Shown here piece after piece: positions 9,563-17,984 of a DNA stretch of 64,000 bases (the first letter of the stretch is position 1; every line of letters begins with the position of its first letter). Source of the stretch: Pseudomonas sp. MYb327 (GTDB taxonomy: Bacteria > Pseudomonadota > Gammaproteobacteria > Pseudomonadales > Pseudomonadaceae); assembly GCF_040438925.1 (NCBI RefSeq), contig NZ_CP159258.1:2742001-2806000 (forward strand), written 5' to 3'. The translations under genes and the position numbers were made by a program. The notes below the pieces were generated by a model. It saw only the letters and a program-made list of their open reading frames with translations. It made no database searches and was not told where the DNA came from.

Positions 9563-10396
9563 TCAACGCTCGGCAAAGCCAAACAAGCGGCGTGGTGTGT
9601 CCCACATCACCTTCCTGCGCACACTGGCGTCGGGTATCAGGTGCTCTGCCAGTTTGAGCAGCGGCCCGTAGTCCACGCGCGATTGCTCGCGAATGAACGG
9701 CCAGTCCGAACCCCACACGCAAGCGTCCGGGCCGAAGGCCTGGAGCAGTTCACGTACGTAGGCGCGTGACTGTTCTTCGAGATGATCGTGGGCGGCAAAT
9801 TTCTGCATGCCGGAAATTTTCACGCAGGCCCGGCCACTTGCGGCCAAACCCAATAACGCTTGAAACCCTGACTTGCCGATGCCTGCACCGACCTCTGGGC
9901 GACCACAGTGGTCGATCAGCAACCGAGGCGCGGTCGATTCAAGCAAGCCCAGCAACTCCACCAGTTGGTTGCCCTGCACCTGGACCTGGGCGAACAGATC
10001 CAGCTCGGCCAGCCGCCCAAATAGCCCGGCCGCGCCGTCCATGGTGGCCATGCCTTCCAGTGCTGGATTGAATGCAATGCCGACCACGCCCTGTTCCTTG
10101 AGCGCTGCCAGCTCGTCCAGATGGATGTCGCGCTCGACAACGGCAATCCCCTTGAAGCGGCCGTCACCTTGCGCCAGCGCATGCAGCAGGCAACGATTGT
10201 CGGTGCGGTAGCCACTGGTCGGCCCCACCAGCAAAGCGTGCTGCACCCCATAGGCCTCCATCACACGAATGAACTGCTCCAGAGGGGCGACCTCTTGCCC
10301 GGAAGGTGCGTAAAGGGTGTCGGTACGATAGGGAAAACGTACGGGGTCAAACAGATGGTTATGGCAATCGATCTTGGGTTCGTCGTAGATGCTCAA
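9563..10396 (-). CDS. Amidohydrolase-2 family lactonase-like hydrolase
   Basis: A 277-residue TIM-barrel hydrolase of the 2-pyrone-4,6-dicarboxylate lactonase / L-fuconolactonase group. It shows the N-terminal DCHNHLFDP, the LLIDHCGRPE strand with its conserved His, the VKISGMQKF strand and the WGSDWPF strand with the catalytic Asp. I choose the TTG five bases after GGGAG (MSIYDEPK...); GTG and TTG codons up to 10411 are alternatives. It is the first gene of the minus-strand operon and faces the LysR gene. A lactone made by the operon's dehydrogenase would be a natural substrate, but this is inference. Confidence 0.8.
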   Translation of the reverse strand: MSIYDEPKIDCHNHLFDPVRFPYRTDTLYAPSGQEVAPLEQFIRVMEAYGVQHALLVGPTSGYRTDNRCLLHALAQGDGRFKGIAVVERDIHLDELAALKEQGVVGIAFNPALEGMATMDGAAGLFGRLAELDLFAQVQVQGNQLVELLGLLESTAPRLLIDHCGRPEVGAGIGKSGFQALLGLAASGRACVKISGMQKFAAHDHLEEQSRAYVRELLQAFGPDACVWGSDWPFIREQSRVDYGPLLKLAEHLIPDASVRRKVMWDTPRRLFGFAER

Positions 10397-10547
10397 GGCT
10401 GCTCCCACCAAGCGTCACTGCGCTTGCTCACTGATCTTTGTTATTGTTTCGCCGCTCTGGGCGACGCAGTTGCAGTGAAGATACGACCAGGCAACGAGTT
10501 GCGCTCATACACATATCGCTCGAACAATAACCAAAGGTTAATGACCC
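10397..10547. promoter_or_regulatory. Divergent promoter region, hydrolase operon and LysR gene
   Basis: About 150 bases lie between the divergent starts. LysR proteins usually bind such regions to control both sides. I cannot point to a convincing T-N11-A palindrome, so no operator is placed. Confidence 0.4.
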
Positions 10548-11501
10548 ATGCCCTACGGCGAAGGCCCCGACGCCAACACGATGGTGTTCAAGCTGCGGCA
10601 CATGGAAGTGTTCCGGGCGGTGATGCTGACTGGCTCGATCAGCGGCGCGGCAAAAATGCTCTACGTGTCGCAACCTGCAGTCAGCAAGCTGATTGCCTAT
10701 ATCGAAAGTCGACTGGTCTACCGCTTGTTCCAGCGCATCAACAATCGCCTGGTCCCCACCGCCGAGGCGCTGACCCTTTACCGGGAAGTCGAGCGGGTCT
10801 ACCAGGCAGCGCTGGCCGTCAACGAATGTGCACTCGCCCTGGCCAACGGCCCCAACCGTCAGTTGCGCATCTGCTGCAGTGCATCGCTGTCGACGGTGGT
10901 CATCCCGTTCGCCCTGGCCCAACTCAAGCGTGAAATGCCATCGCTGAACATTGAATGGCAAACCACGCTGATGGGCGATATGCCCAATCAGATCCTCTCG
11001 AAGAAGGTCGATCTGGCCATTTCGGCCCTGCCGTTAATCCACGACCACCTGCACTCACTGGCCTTCATGCGCGCACGCATGGTCTGCGTGATGCCGGCTG
11101 ACCACCCCTTCGCCCAAAGACCTTGTTTGTCACTGCATGACCTGGTCGACCAGCCGCTGCTGCTGTTCCGGCCCGACATGCCTTTCGGCCGGTTGCTGGC
11201 CGACGAATTCGAACGCCAGGGGCTGCACTTGAGTTCAATGCTGAACTTCACCAATGCCAACGAAGCGGTCGCCCTGGTCAAGCAAGGCATGGGGTTGACC
11301 ATCATTGATGAGTTTGTGGCTCAGGACAGCGGCTTGATCGTCGTCCCGCTGGTGGAGGCGATCCACTTCGATATCAGTTTCGTCTACTCGCGGTTCGAAC
11401 CGCTTTCCCAGGCGGCCGCGCAACTCATGCGGGTGCTGCATCGCCAGGCCGTCAAACTGGGACGGGTGATTCCTGGCTTCGAAATGCCAACGGTCGACTG
11501 A
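10548..11501 (+). CDS. LysR-family transcriptional regulator
   Basis: A 317-residue LysR regulator. The winged helix-turn-helix lies at about residues 14-72 (MEVFRAVMLTGSISGAAKMLY, then QPAVSKLIAYIE), followed by the two-lobed effector domain (RQLRICCSASLS through GMGLTIIDEFVAQD). It is divergent from the hydrolase-MFS-SDR-isomerase operon and most likely controls it in response to the operon's substrate. The ribosome site is poor, and a shorter start at the ATG for MVFKLRHME is possible. Confidence 0.88.
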   Translation: MPYGEGPDANTMVFKLRHMEVFRAVMLTGSISGAAKMLYVSQPAVSKLIAYIESRLVYRLFQRINNRLVPTAEALTLYREVERVYQAALAVNECALALANGPNRQLRICCSASLSTVVIPFALAQLKREMPSLNIEWQTTLMGDMPNQILSKKVDLAISALPLIHDHLHSLAFMRARMVCVMPADHPFAQRPCLSLHDLVDQPLLLFRPDMPFGRLLADEFERQGLHLSSMLNFTNANEAVALVKQGMGLTIIDEFVAQDSGLIVVPLVEAIHFDISFVYSRFEPLSQAAAQLMRVLHRQAVKLGRVIPGFEMPTVD

Positions 11502-11528
11502 TAGGTGTTTCGCCTGCGGTGAACGCCA

Positions 11529-11855
11529 TCAGAAATCAAAAAACTTGAACAGCCACAGCGCCCCCATCCCGACCGCCAGTGTCAGGATGGTGTTTCGAGT
11601 CTGCCAAGCGACCCAGGCAGCCAGAATGGCGGCGGGTATCTGCGGGTTACTCAATACGAATTCACCCTGACCGTTCGGGTACACCACGGCGGGAAGAACC
11701 AGGGCAGCCAGCACACTCGCCGGCACATAAAGCAAGGCCCGGCTCAGCAACGCCGGGATGCGCAAGCGGCCGTACAGTTCGACAAACGAAAGACGCAAGG
11801 CGAACGTGCCCAGCCCGACCGCCAGAAACAGCCCCCACAAGGCTAAATCACTCAT
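11529..11855 (-). CDS. azlD: AzlD family branched-chain amino acid export subunit
   Basis: A 108-residue hydrophobic protein with three to four membrane helices, the normal size of AzlD. Features are the N-terminal ALWGLFLAVGLGTFALRLSF helix, the RIPALLSRALLYVPASVLAALVLPA segment and a short aromatic tail. AzlC and AzlD form a two-part exporter of branched-chain amino acids, analogous to YgaZH. Its ATG overlaps the azlC stop (ATGA), so the pair is co-translated. Confidence 0.88.
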   Translation of the reverse strand: MSDLALWGLFLAVGLGTFALRLSFVELYGRLRIPALLSRALLYVPASVLAALVLPAVVYPNGQGEFVLSNPQIPAAILAAWVAWQTRNTILTLAVGMGALWLFKFFDF

Positions 11856-12592
11856 GGTGCTTCCCTCTCGACGTCATGGATCATTGCATCGGCCACAGGT
11901 CTTTTGCGAAGACTCTCGGTCACCAGTCCCGCGATGACACCGCCAATGGAAGCGGTGACCAGTCCAAGGTTGTAGGGCATATCCACCGCCAACACGGCCA
12001 GCAACCCACCGACCACGGCGGCAGCCAGACTCGGCGCGTTGCGTATGCCGGGAACGAGCAACGCCAGAAAAGACAGCGGAATGGCAAAGCCTAAAGACCA
12101 GGTCTCAGGAATGCTTGCGCCCAGATAAATGCCCGCTAACACCGACAACTGCCACGACAGCCACATCGAAACCGCTGTGCCGGCATAGTAATAGTGAGCG
12201 AATGGCCCCAGCTCGCCAGAGGAAAGCTTGAGAGTGCTCAGCGCATAAGACTGGTCAGAAAGCATGTAGGACAACGGCCACGTCCAGCGCCGGGGTAAAT
12301 GATGCAGATGCGGGGCCAGTGACGCGCTGTACATGATGAAGCGCAGGTTGATCACCAGCGCCGTAACCACAATCGCCAGCGGCACAACACCTGTGTGCAG
12401 CAATTGCAGGGCGACCATTTGAGCGGAGCCTGAGTAAAACAGCAGCGTCATACCCATGGTCGTACCCGGCGACATCCCCATATTGATCGCCATGACCCCC
12501 GTGAGCAGGCCGAATGGAATGACACCGGGAATCAACGGAAGCAGCGCCCGGACACCTTGCATGAACGCTTCCCTTCCTGTTCGGTAAGGCAT
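11852..12592 (-). CDS. azlC: AzlC family branched-chain amino acid exporter, large subunit
   Basis: A 246-residue inner-membrane protein, the normal length for AzlC. It has the family's LIPGVIPFGLLTGVMAINMGMSP start, the helix with FYSGSAQMVALQLL, and the RFIMYSASLAPHL motif near residue 95. The ATG is placed seven bases after AGGAG; the upstream in-frame extension to 12796 has no protein-like character. With AzlD it should export valine, leucine, isoleucine or analogues. No regulator of the Lrp type is beside it. Confidence 0.88.
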   Translation of the reverse strand: MPYRTGREAFMQGVRALLPLIPGVIPFGLLTGVMAINMGMSPGTTMGMTLLFYSGSAQMVALQLLHTGVVPLAIVVTALVINLRFIMYSASLAPHLHHLPRRWTWPLSYMLSDQSYALSTLKLSSGELGPFAHYYYAGTAVSMWLSWQLSVLAGIYLGASIPETWSLGFAIPLSFLALLVPGIRNAPSLAAAVVGGLLAVLAVDMPYNLGLVTASIGGVIAGLVTESLRKRPVADAMIHDVEREAP

Positions 12593-12837
12593 TTCGACTC
12601 CTGGTTGATTGTGCGTCGCTGGTTCGATTTGACCGGGACGCGGGTCGCTCTGATGCGGATAGCGGGATATTGCGACAGTCCGGTTCGCCGAACAATCGCT
12701 GAGCATCGACCACTGCCTCGCCACGAATATCCTGACGTCAGAATGATTTGAGTTCGTAAGGTATTGACTCTGAGTAGTCAAGCCAGTGCATGCCAAATGC
12801 CTAATGCAGACATCGCGTTTAGAGGTTGTTTAACGGC

Positions 12838-12981
12838 CGTCAGGGTTACTTCCTGAAAGCCACAAGACCTTGCGCCGTTGCCTACGCTTACGCCAGAATC
12901 CGCCGGCTTGTACGCCGTTGGCCTTGGTTCTATCGTTTCCGTGTCGCTGCCAATTCAGCGACCAGGCTTGGAACCCTGACG
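12838..12981 (+). ncRNA. Candidate structured RNA domain upstream of the DUF6124 leader
   Basis: CGTCAGGGTT at 12838-12847 pairs perfectly with AACCCTGACG at 12972-12981, closing a 124-base interior. Inside, GCCTTGGT at 12921-12928 can pair with the ACCAGGC segment ending at 12967 with one bulge, around a 6-bp hairpin TCGCTG/CAGCGA at 12944-12961 with a six-base loop. Nested helices of this kind suggest a folded RNA, either separate or the 5' half of the leader. No covariation evidence is available here. Confidence 0.4.
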
Positions 12982-13044
12982 AATAAACGGCGCATGGCGC
13001 CCTTCATAACATTTGCTTGCACGCTGTTAAGTGTGTGCTCCGTT

Positions 13045-13150
13045 ATGGCGGCTGTGCGTGGGAGACTTTAGGGTCTGCCGGGTTCCGTTTACCCCGGGTT
13101 CCAACCTGCGCACAGCTGCCACCCTTCGCTTGGAACCGAAAGGTGCAGCT
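13045..13150 (+). promoter_or_regulatory. Structured 5' leader of the DUF6124 gene with two alternative helices
   Basis: Helix A: GGCGGCTGTGCG at 13047-13058 pairs with CGCACAGCTGCC at 13109-13120 over all 12 positions, one being G-U. It encloses smaller hairpins (AGAC/GTCT near 13063-13075, CCGGG/CCCGG near 13078-13097). Helix B: AGCTG at 13114-13118 plus C-A-C-C and T-T-C-G up to 13128 pair with CGAA, GGTG and CAGCT at 13137-13150. The bases 13114-13120 are needed by both, so A and B exclude each other. An eight-codon ORF (ATG at 13045, MAAVRGRL, stop TAG at 13069) opens right at helix A. This is the layout of an attenuator or switch. Confidence 0.55.
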
Positions 13151-13175
13151 ATAACCTGTAGACGGGAGAGTAGCC

Positions 13176-13535
13176 ATGTTCAAAGTCACGCCCAACCCGC
13201 CGGACACCGATCCGGTGTCCCCGTACGAACCCGGTTCGAAGAAACTCAACGAAGCCGCCGAAAACGCCCTCGATTTCCACTTCGCTTCAATCGCCGACAT
13301 CAAAGCCACACCCCGCACGCCCAGCTCACTGTTCACGGTTGACCCTGAAGCCGACACCGAAACGCTGGCAGTTTATTTGGTCGAGACATTGGCCTCGGTC
13401 GATGTGATGGTCCACCAGTTGGTGGATCACTTGGAGGGTGCGTCGCGCTATGCCCTGCTGGGAATTTCCAACAGCATCATGGTGGCGGAAATCACGGCGA
13501 ACCGCATGCTGGATCAGATTGACCCGCCTGAGTAG
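13176..13535 (+). CDS. DUF6124 (formerly DUF3077) family protein
   Basis: A 119-residue cytoplasmic protein of a small family found almost only in Pseudomonas, often in several copies per genome. It has the usual start KVTPNPPDTDP-SPY, a middle linker ending SSLFTVDPEADTE, and a helical C-terminal half (LAVYLVETLASVDVMVHQL and the ending MVAEITANRMLDQ). Its function is unknown. The ATG has GGGAG eight bases upstream. It follows an unusually long structured leader and is a single-gene unit. A GC-rich hairpin follows the stop. Confidence 0.8.
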   Translation: MFKVTPNPPDTDPVSPYEPGSKKLNEAAENALDFHFASIADIKATPRTPSSLFTVDPEADTETLAVYLVETLASVDVMVHQLVDHLEGASRYALLGISNSIMVAEITANRMLDQIDPPE

Positions 13536-13547
13536 CTGCGGTTAATG

Positions 13548-13572
13548 CAGCGGCTCTGTTGGGGCCGCTGCG
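13548..13572 (+). terminator. Possible terminator hairpin after the DUF6124 gene
   Basis: GCAGCGGC pairs with GCCGCTGC around nine bases, 13 bases past the stop codon. No U-tract follows, so intrinsic termination is uncertain. Confidence 0.3.
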
Positions 13573-13642
13573 CGACCCAGCGGGAGCAAGTTCTCCCGCC
13601 ACGGGTGTTCCGGTGAGTTGTCGTATTAACGCTAGAAGATGA

Positions 13643-14338
13643 TCAAGCCAATAGCTCGGTGATCCATCGGGCTTGTTGCGCAATGTCTTGCACCTTCTCC
13701 TCGGGCAAAGCCTGCCGTGCCCGGGCGAATTGGGTCAGGGTTTTCTGTTTCTCGCGCAGCATGCGCTGCCACTTGGCCAGGAACGTCGGGGTGCGTGCCT
13801 GCATTTGCAGCGGGCCGAAGTAGAGTTCCTCGGCGGTGTACGCCACTGGCCCGGCGCGTTCGGCAACGATGACTTCGTAGTAAAACTGGTTTTCCCGCAG
13901 CACTTCCTCGCTGAGGATGCGGTAGCCATTTTCCATCAGCCATTGTCGCAGTGGCTGCTCTCCGCCGTTGGGCTGCAGGATCAGGCGCTCCTGGCCACTC
14001 AGGTAAGCCTTGCCGCTGTCGAGGATGTCGCGGATCGTTTCTCCGCCCATGCCACAAATGCTGATTGCCGTGATCCCGTCGCCCGGCTCGATCGCCGCCA
14101 AGCCATCGGCCAGGCGCACGGTGATCCGCTGGTCCAGGTCGTTCCCGCGCACGGTACGTTGCGCCGCGTGGAATGGCGTCAACGCCACCTCGCCAGCCAC
14201 CGCCGCCGCGATGACCCCACGGCGCATCAACGCCACCGGCAGATAACCGTGGTCCGAGCCGATATCGGCCAGGCGCGCATCGGCTGGCACATGCGCCGCC
14301 ACCCGCTCCAGGCGCATGGACAATGTCTGTTCGTTCAA
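13643..14338 (-). CDS. trmK: tRNA (adenine(22)-N1)-methyltransferase, TrmK family
   Basis: A 231-residue class I SAM-dependent methyltransferase that would methylate N1 of A22 in tRNA. It shows the SAM-binding strand and loop RLADIGSDHGYLPVAL near residue 20, the acidic second-strand region GEVALTPFHAAQR, the TrmK signature ISICGMGGETI near residue 94, and RLILQPNGGEQPLRQWLMENGY. The C-terminal part is a helical hairpin (LAKWQRMLREKQKTL), as in TrmK. The start is TTG with AAAGGA seven bases in front. Alone, with no operon partner. Confidence 0.85.
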   Translation of the reverse strand: MNEQTLSMRLERVAAHVPADARLADIGSDHGYLPVALMRRGVIAAAVAGEVALTPFHAAQRTVRGNDLDQRITVRLADGLAAIEPGDGITAISICGMGGETIRDILDSGKAYLSGQERLILQPNGGEQPLRQWLMENGYRILSEEVLRENQFYYEVIVAERAGPVAYTAEELYFGPLQMQARTPTFLAKWQRMLREKQKTLTQFARARQALPEEKVQDIAQQARWITELLA

Positions 14339-14465
14339 CTGCTGTTCCTTTCACCACGACTGTCCGGCACCTGCGTGCCGGATCGGTGCGTGATTCTGTC
14401 GAGCTACGCCGTGCATTTCAACTTTATGCGACCAGGGCACTGCAATGGTTCGTGGATTCAACGGG

Positions 14466-14657
14466 TCAGTAATCCCAGAAAGCCGCCACCCAGCGAAAGG
14501 CATCACCGTCGACGGCCACTCGGCCAACGGAAGGGAGCGGCAGGTGCGTGGCGACAAACAGTTCGCCGCTCGCAGCGGCGTCTTGCATCAGGCGGACCCG
14601 AACACGTACCGATTCTGCATCGGTGTGATCGAGTACTTGAGTCGCGTGAAAGGCCAA
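14466..14657 (-). CDS. Possible small protein (63 aa), uncharacterised
   Basis: A 63-residue ORF beginning at TTG with only a weak AGGCG site; an in-frame stop lies 12 bases upstream, so no longer version is possible. Codon use is strongly G/C at the third position like real genes here, and the protein alternates in a way that suggests beta strands (ESVRVRVRLMQ, GELFVATHLPLPSVGRVAV). I do not recognise it. The rest of 14339-14909 shows nothing I can name. Confidence 0.4.
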   Translation of the reverse strand: MAFHATQVLDHTDAESVRVRVRLMQDAAASGELFVATHLPLPSVGRVAVDGDAFRWVAAFWDY

Positions 14658-14909
14658 TCGCGCCTGTCATAACGCACAAAAACAAATAGCGGTCCTTCCC
14701 TATCGACAACTATCGGTCAAAAGCACAGGTAGACAACGAACCCAGCCGTTAGCCAGTGGTCACAACCATTGACGGCCTCGCAACTAAACACAGGAGCGAA
14801 GCTTGCAAATCACACTATTCAGGGTGCGCCGGATAACTTTCAGCGGTTTCGGTTCCTGTTAGATGCCGACTGCTGCAGCCATCCACTGCTCCCTTTTCGG
14901 AGTATGCAA

Positions 14910-15470
14910 ATGACTCAATCAAAGCGCTTCTTCCTGTCGCTTTTCCTCGCGGCTGCATCATTGGCCTCCGCCGGTTTGCTAAATACTGCGGCAGCGGCCA
15001 CCGCCGAAGACTTGAATGCCGACTCTCGGCAAACGTTGCAGCTTCTCAACAAGACCACTCCAACTGCCGAAAGCATTTCCCACCAGGCCAAGGCTGTGCT
15101 GGTCTTCCCGAAAATCATCAAGGCGGGTCTCGTTTTCGGCGGCAGCTATGGTGAAGGCGTATTAATGAAAGGCAAGGAAGTCGTGAACTACTACAACTCC
15201 GTCGGCGGCTCATGGGGGCTGCAGGCAGGCGCCCAGTCGTATGGCTATGTGGTTTTCCTGATGACCGACAAGGCGGTGAAATACATTACTGAAACCAAAG
15301 GTTGGGAAATCGGCGTCGGGCCAACGGTGGTTGTGGTGGATGAGGGGATGGCGAAAAACCTGTCCAGCTCGACGCTCAAAGACGACGCCTACGCATTCAT
15401 CGTTGACCAGCAAGGGTTAATGGCCGGGGTCAGCATCGAAGGTACGAAAATTTCTCTGATCAAGCGCTAA
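14910..15470 (+). CDS. Exported SYLF (Ysc84) lipid-binding domain protein
   Basis: A 186-residue protein with a signal peptide (KRFFLSLFLAAASLASAGLL, cut near residue 30) and one SYLF domain. Its signatures are AKAVLVFPKIIKAGLVFGG, the GGSWGLQAGAQSYGYVVFLMTD stretch and a final GVSIEGTKIS. SYLF domains bind phosphoinositide-like or other lipids in eukaryotes; the bacterial exported forms are poorly understood. The second of two close ATGs is chosen because CGGAG is seven bases before it. It stands alone between trmK and the siderophore receptor. Confidence 0.8.
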   Translation: MTQSKRFFLSLFLAAASLASAGLLNTAAAATAEDLNADSRQTLQLLNKTTPTAESISHQAKAVLVFPKIIKAGLVFGGSYGEGVLMKGKEVVNYYNSVGGSWGLQAGAQSYGYVVFLMTDKAVKYITETKGWEIGVGPTVVVVDEGMAKNLSSSTLKDDAYAFIVDQQGLMAGVSIEGTKISLIKR

Positions 15471-15616
15471 ACGCGCCTTTTCGGCTTTTTGGTCGATTGC
15501 TGTCAGATGAACCGGCAGCAATCGACCAGAAGCGAAGAATTTTGCCGCTTTCTAACTCACTGTTTTTTAACAATAAAACAGATTTTTCACGAAGTGTTTA
15601 GTAATTCATCGTATTT

Positions 15617-15635
15617 GCGTATGATATTGATTATC
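15617..15635 (+). promoter_or_regulatory. Fur box before the siderophore receptor
   Basis: The 19-base stretch ending GATATTGATTATC matches the Fur consensus at 14 of 19 positions and lies about 30 bases before the receptor start, in an AT-rich promoter region. Iron-dependent repression is expected. Confidence 0.75.
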
Positions 15636-15664
15636 AAATAACATCAATTCATATGTGAGTACGC

Positions 15665-17920
15665 ATGTCCGCCTCAACTCCCCTGTGTCCACAAAACTCC
15701 GTTACGCCGCGCTCGCCTTTGGCACTGCGCCCCCTGGCTCTCGCAGTGCACATGCTTGCAGCCGGTATCGCCATGACTGCAGCCACCGTGCAAGCGGCGG
15801 AACAGACTGAGCAGGCCGAGACGGGAGGCGCCGTGACCCTGGCGCCGATCGCAATCACGGAGACGGCCTCTGCCGAACGCAGTGGCGTCACCGAAGACAC
15901 CAATTCCTACACCACTGACGCCGCACGCACTGCCACGCCGTTGAGCATGTCGCTACGCGAGACGCCGCAGTCGGTCAGCGTTGTTACCCAGCAGCGCATA
16001 CAAGACCAGGATCTGAAAACCATCCTCGACGTGGTCAACAATGCCACCGGTGTGTCGGTCAACCGTTACGAGACAAGCCGGGCACAGTTCAACGCCCGTG
16101 GCTTTGAGCTCAACTCGCTGATGATCGATGGCGTACCCACCATTTATGAGCAGCCATGGAGTTCGGGAGAGATTTTCAGCAGCCTGGCCATGTACGACCG
16201 TGTTGAAGTGGTGCGCGGCGCCAACGGTTTGATGACCGGTGCTGGTGATCCTTCCGCGTCCCTCAACATGGTGCGCAAGCGCGCCAACAGCAGGGACTTG
16301 AAGGGCTCGGTGGAACTGAGTGCCGGCACATGGGACACCTATGGCATGGAGGCCGATGTGTCCACAGCGCTGAACGAGGAAGGCACTATCCGCGCGCGCT
16401 TGGTCGGGGAGACCAACGAAGGCGACACCTGGATCGACATGAACTCGAACAAGCGCCAAACCCTCTACGGCACCATGGATATCGACCTGACGCCCGACAC
16501 CACGCTGTGGTTCGGCTTGAGCCGGCAAGAAAGCAACGCCGAGTCGCCAATGTGGGGCGGCCTGCCCGTCTGGTACGCCGACGGCGGCCGCACCAACTGG
16601 AGCCGTTCGAAGACCACCTCCGCCGACTGGAGCAAATGGGACACCACCTACGAGACCTATTTCGTCAACCTCGATCACACTTTTGCCAACGACTGGCAAG
16701 TCAACCTCAGTTACAACCGTGGCGAGCGCACCGGCGACTCTTCCTTGCTGTACCTGTCCGGCAATCCAGGCAGGAACGGTAGCTCCGGCATGTTTTCGTT
16801 CCCGGCGACCTACAAGACCGAGACCACTCAGGACGACTACGGCATCCGCTTCAATGGCCCGTTCTCGTTCCTGGGTCGTGAGCACGAATTGGCCTTCGGT
16901 TATGTGGACAGCAAACAGAAGTTCGACGCCGACTCACTCGACGCGCAAACCGGTTTTGACGGCGTGGCCGATTTCGATGCCTATAACGGCCATTTCCCCG
17001 AGCCGATCTGGGGTCCACGGACCGACTATGGCTACAGCGAGACTCGCCAGAAAGGCTTGTACGCAGCCACTCGCCTGAACGTGACCGACGATTTGAAAGT
17101 GATTCTCGGCGCGCGTGAGAGCTGGTACGAGAAAACCAGTGATGACATCTTCTCGGAAGTGAGCAAGGTCGATGTCGATCATGAGCTGACCCCCTATGCC
17201 GGCGTCGTCTACGACCTCACCGACAACCTCTCGGCCTATGCCAGCTACACGGAAATCTTCCTGCCGCAATCAGTACGCGACAGCAGTGGCCAGACATTGG
17301 AACCGATCGTTGGCGAGAGCACTGAAATCGGCCTCAAGGGTGAGTATTTCGGTGGCCGCTTGAACACCTCTGCCGCGATTTTCCAGATCAAGCAGGACAA
17401 TCTGGGGCAGAACACCGGCGTGCTGATCGATCCTTCAAACCCGGTCGGCGGTTTCGCCTATGAGGCCAGTGAAGGCGCAACCAGCAAGGGTTTCGAGCTG
17501 GAAGTGTCCGGCGAACTCGCGACGGACTGGAATGCCTCGCTGGGTTACACCCAGTTCAAGGCTGAAGATGCCCACGGCGACGACGTCAACACGTTGTACC
17601 CGACCAAGTTGCTACGCACCTTTACCACCTACCGCCTGCCGGGTGCTTTCAACAAGCTGACCATTGGTGGCGGGGTTAACTGGCAGGACTCGATCTACAC
17701 CTACGCCGTCAACCCGGCTGGCAATTCCGAGAAGATCCAGCAGGATGCCTATGCGCTGGTCAACCTGATGGCGCGTTACGAGATCACCGAAAACCTTTCG
17801 GCCCAGGTGAATGCCGACAACGTCACCGACCAGAAGTACTTCGACATCTTCGATGCCTATGGTGCCCTGACGTACGGCGCACCGCGCAGCATTACCGCTT
17901 CGGCGAAGTACCGCTTCTAA
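15665..17920 (+). CDS. TonB-dependent ferric siderophore receptor, FhuE-like
   Basis: A 751-residue outer-membrane receptor for a hydroxamate-type siderophore, judged by resemblance to FhuE. A signal peptide runs to about residue 44 (ending VQAAE). The plug begins at about 85 with the conserved SLRETPQSVSVVTQQRIQDQ and includes RGFELNSLMIDGVPT and the VEVVRGANGLMTGAGDPSASLNMVRKR segment. The barrel ends with the usual aromatic tail AKYRF. There is no extra N-terminal signalling domain, so it should not drive its own sigma factor. A Fur box stands just upstream and a strong terminator after it. Confidence 0.9.
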   Translation: MSASTPLCPQNSVTPRSPLALRPLALAVHMLAAGIAMTAATVQAAEQTEQAETGGAVTLAPIAITETASAERSGVTEDTNSYTTDAARTATPLSMSLRETPQSVSVVTQQRIQDQDLKTILDVVNNATGVSVNRYETSRAQFNARGFELNSLMIDGVPTIYEQPWSSGEIFSSLAMYDRVEVVRGANGLMTGAGDPSASLNMVRKRANSRDLKGSVELSAGTWDTYGMEADVSTALNEEGTIRARLVGETNEGDTWIDMNSNKRQTLYGTMDIDLTPDTTLWFGLSRQESNAESPMWGGLPVWYADGGRTNWSRSKTTSADWSKWDTTYETYFVNLDHTFANDWQVNLSYNRGERTGDSSLLYLSGNPGRNGSSGMFSFPATYKTETTQDDYGIRFNGPFSFLGREHELAFGYVDSKQKFDADSLDAQTGFDGVADFDAYNGHFPEPIWGPRTDYGYSETRQKGLYAATRLNVTDDLKVILGARESWYEKTSDDIFSEVSKVDVDHELTPYAGVVYDLTDNLSAYASYTEIFLPQSVRDSSGQTLEPIVGESTEIGLKGEYFGGRLNTSAAIFQIKQDNLGQNTGVLIDPSNPVGGFAYEASEGATSKGFELEVSGELATDWNASLGYTQFKAEDAHGDDVNTLYPTKLLRTFTTYRLPGAFNKLTIGGGVNWQDSIYTYAVNPAGNSEKIQQDAYALVNLMARYEITENLSAQVNADNVTDQKYFDIFDAYGALTYGAPRSITASAKYRF

Positions 17921-17943
17921 GCACGTTCGCATCAACCGCCTAA

Positions 17944-17977
17944 AACCAAAAAAGCACCTCAGTGTGCTTTTTTGGTT
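17944..17977. terminator. Bidirectional intrinsic terminator
   Basis: AACCAAAAAAGCAC and GTGCTTTTTTGGTT form a perfect 14-bp stem with a six-base loop. Poly-T faces both directions, and it sits between the convergent receptor and OsmC-YcaO genes. Confidence 0.92.
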
Positions 17978-17984
17978 CGCGCTA

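Larger units (their letters stand above)
12593..13175 (+). promoter_or_regulatory. Long intergenic region: azlC promoter side and structured leader of the DUF6124 gene
   Basis: About 580 bases without a convincing gene. 12593-12800 should hold the azlC promoter. From about 12838 to 13150 the plus strand is full of inverted repeats, described in two separate entries. An 81-codon ORF at 12826-13071 crosses both structures and has no homolog-like features, so I do not call it a gene. Confidence 0.6.

Noticed and set aside
12826..13071. 81-codon ORF before the DUF6124 gene
   Set aside because: It crosses two strongly structured RNA regions, lacks a ribosome site and shows no protein features; only its last eight codons may matter as a leader peptide.
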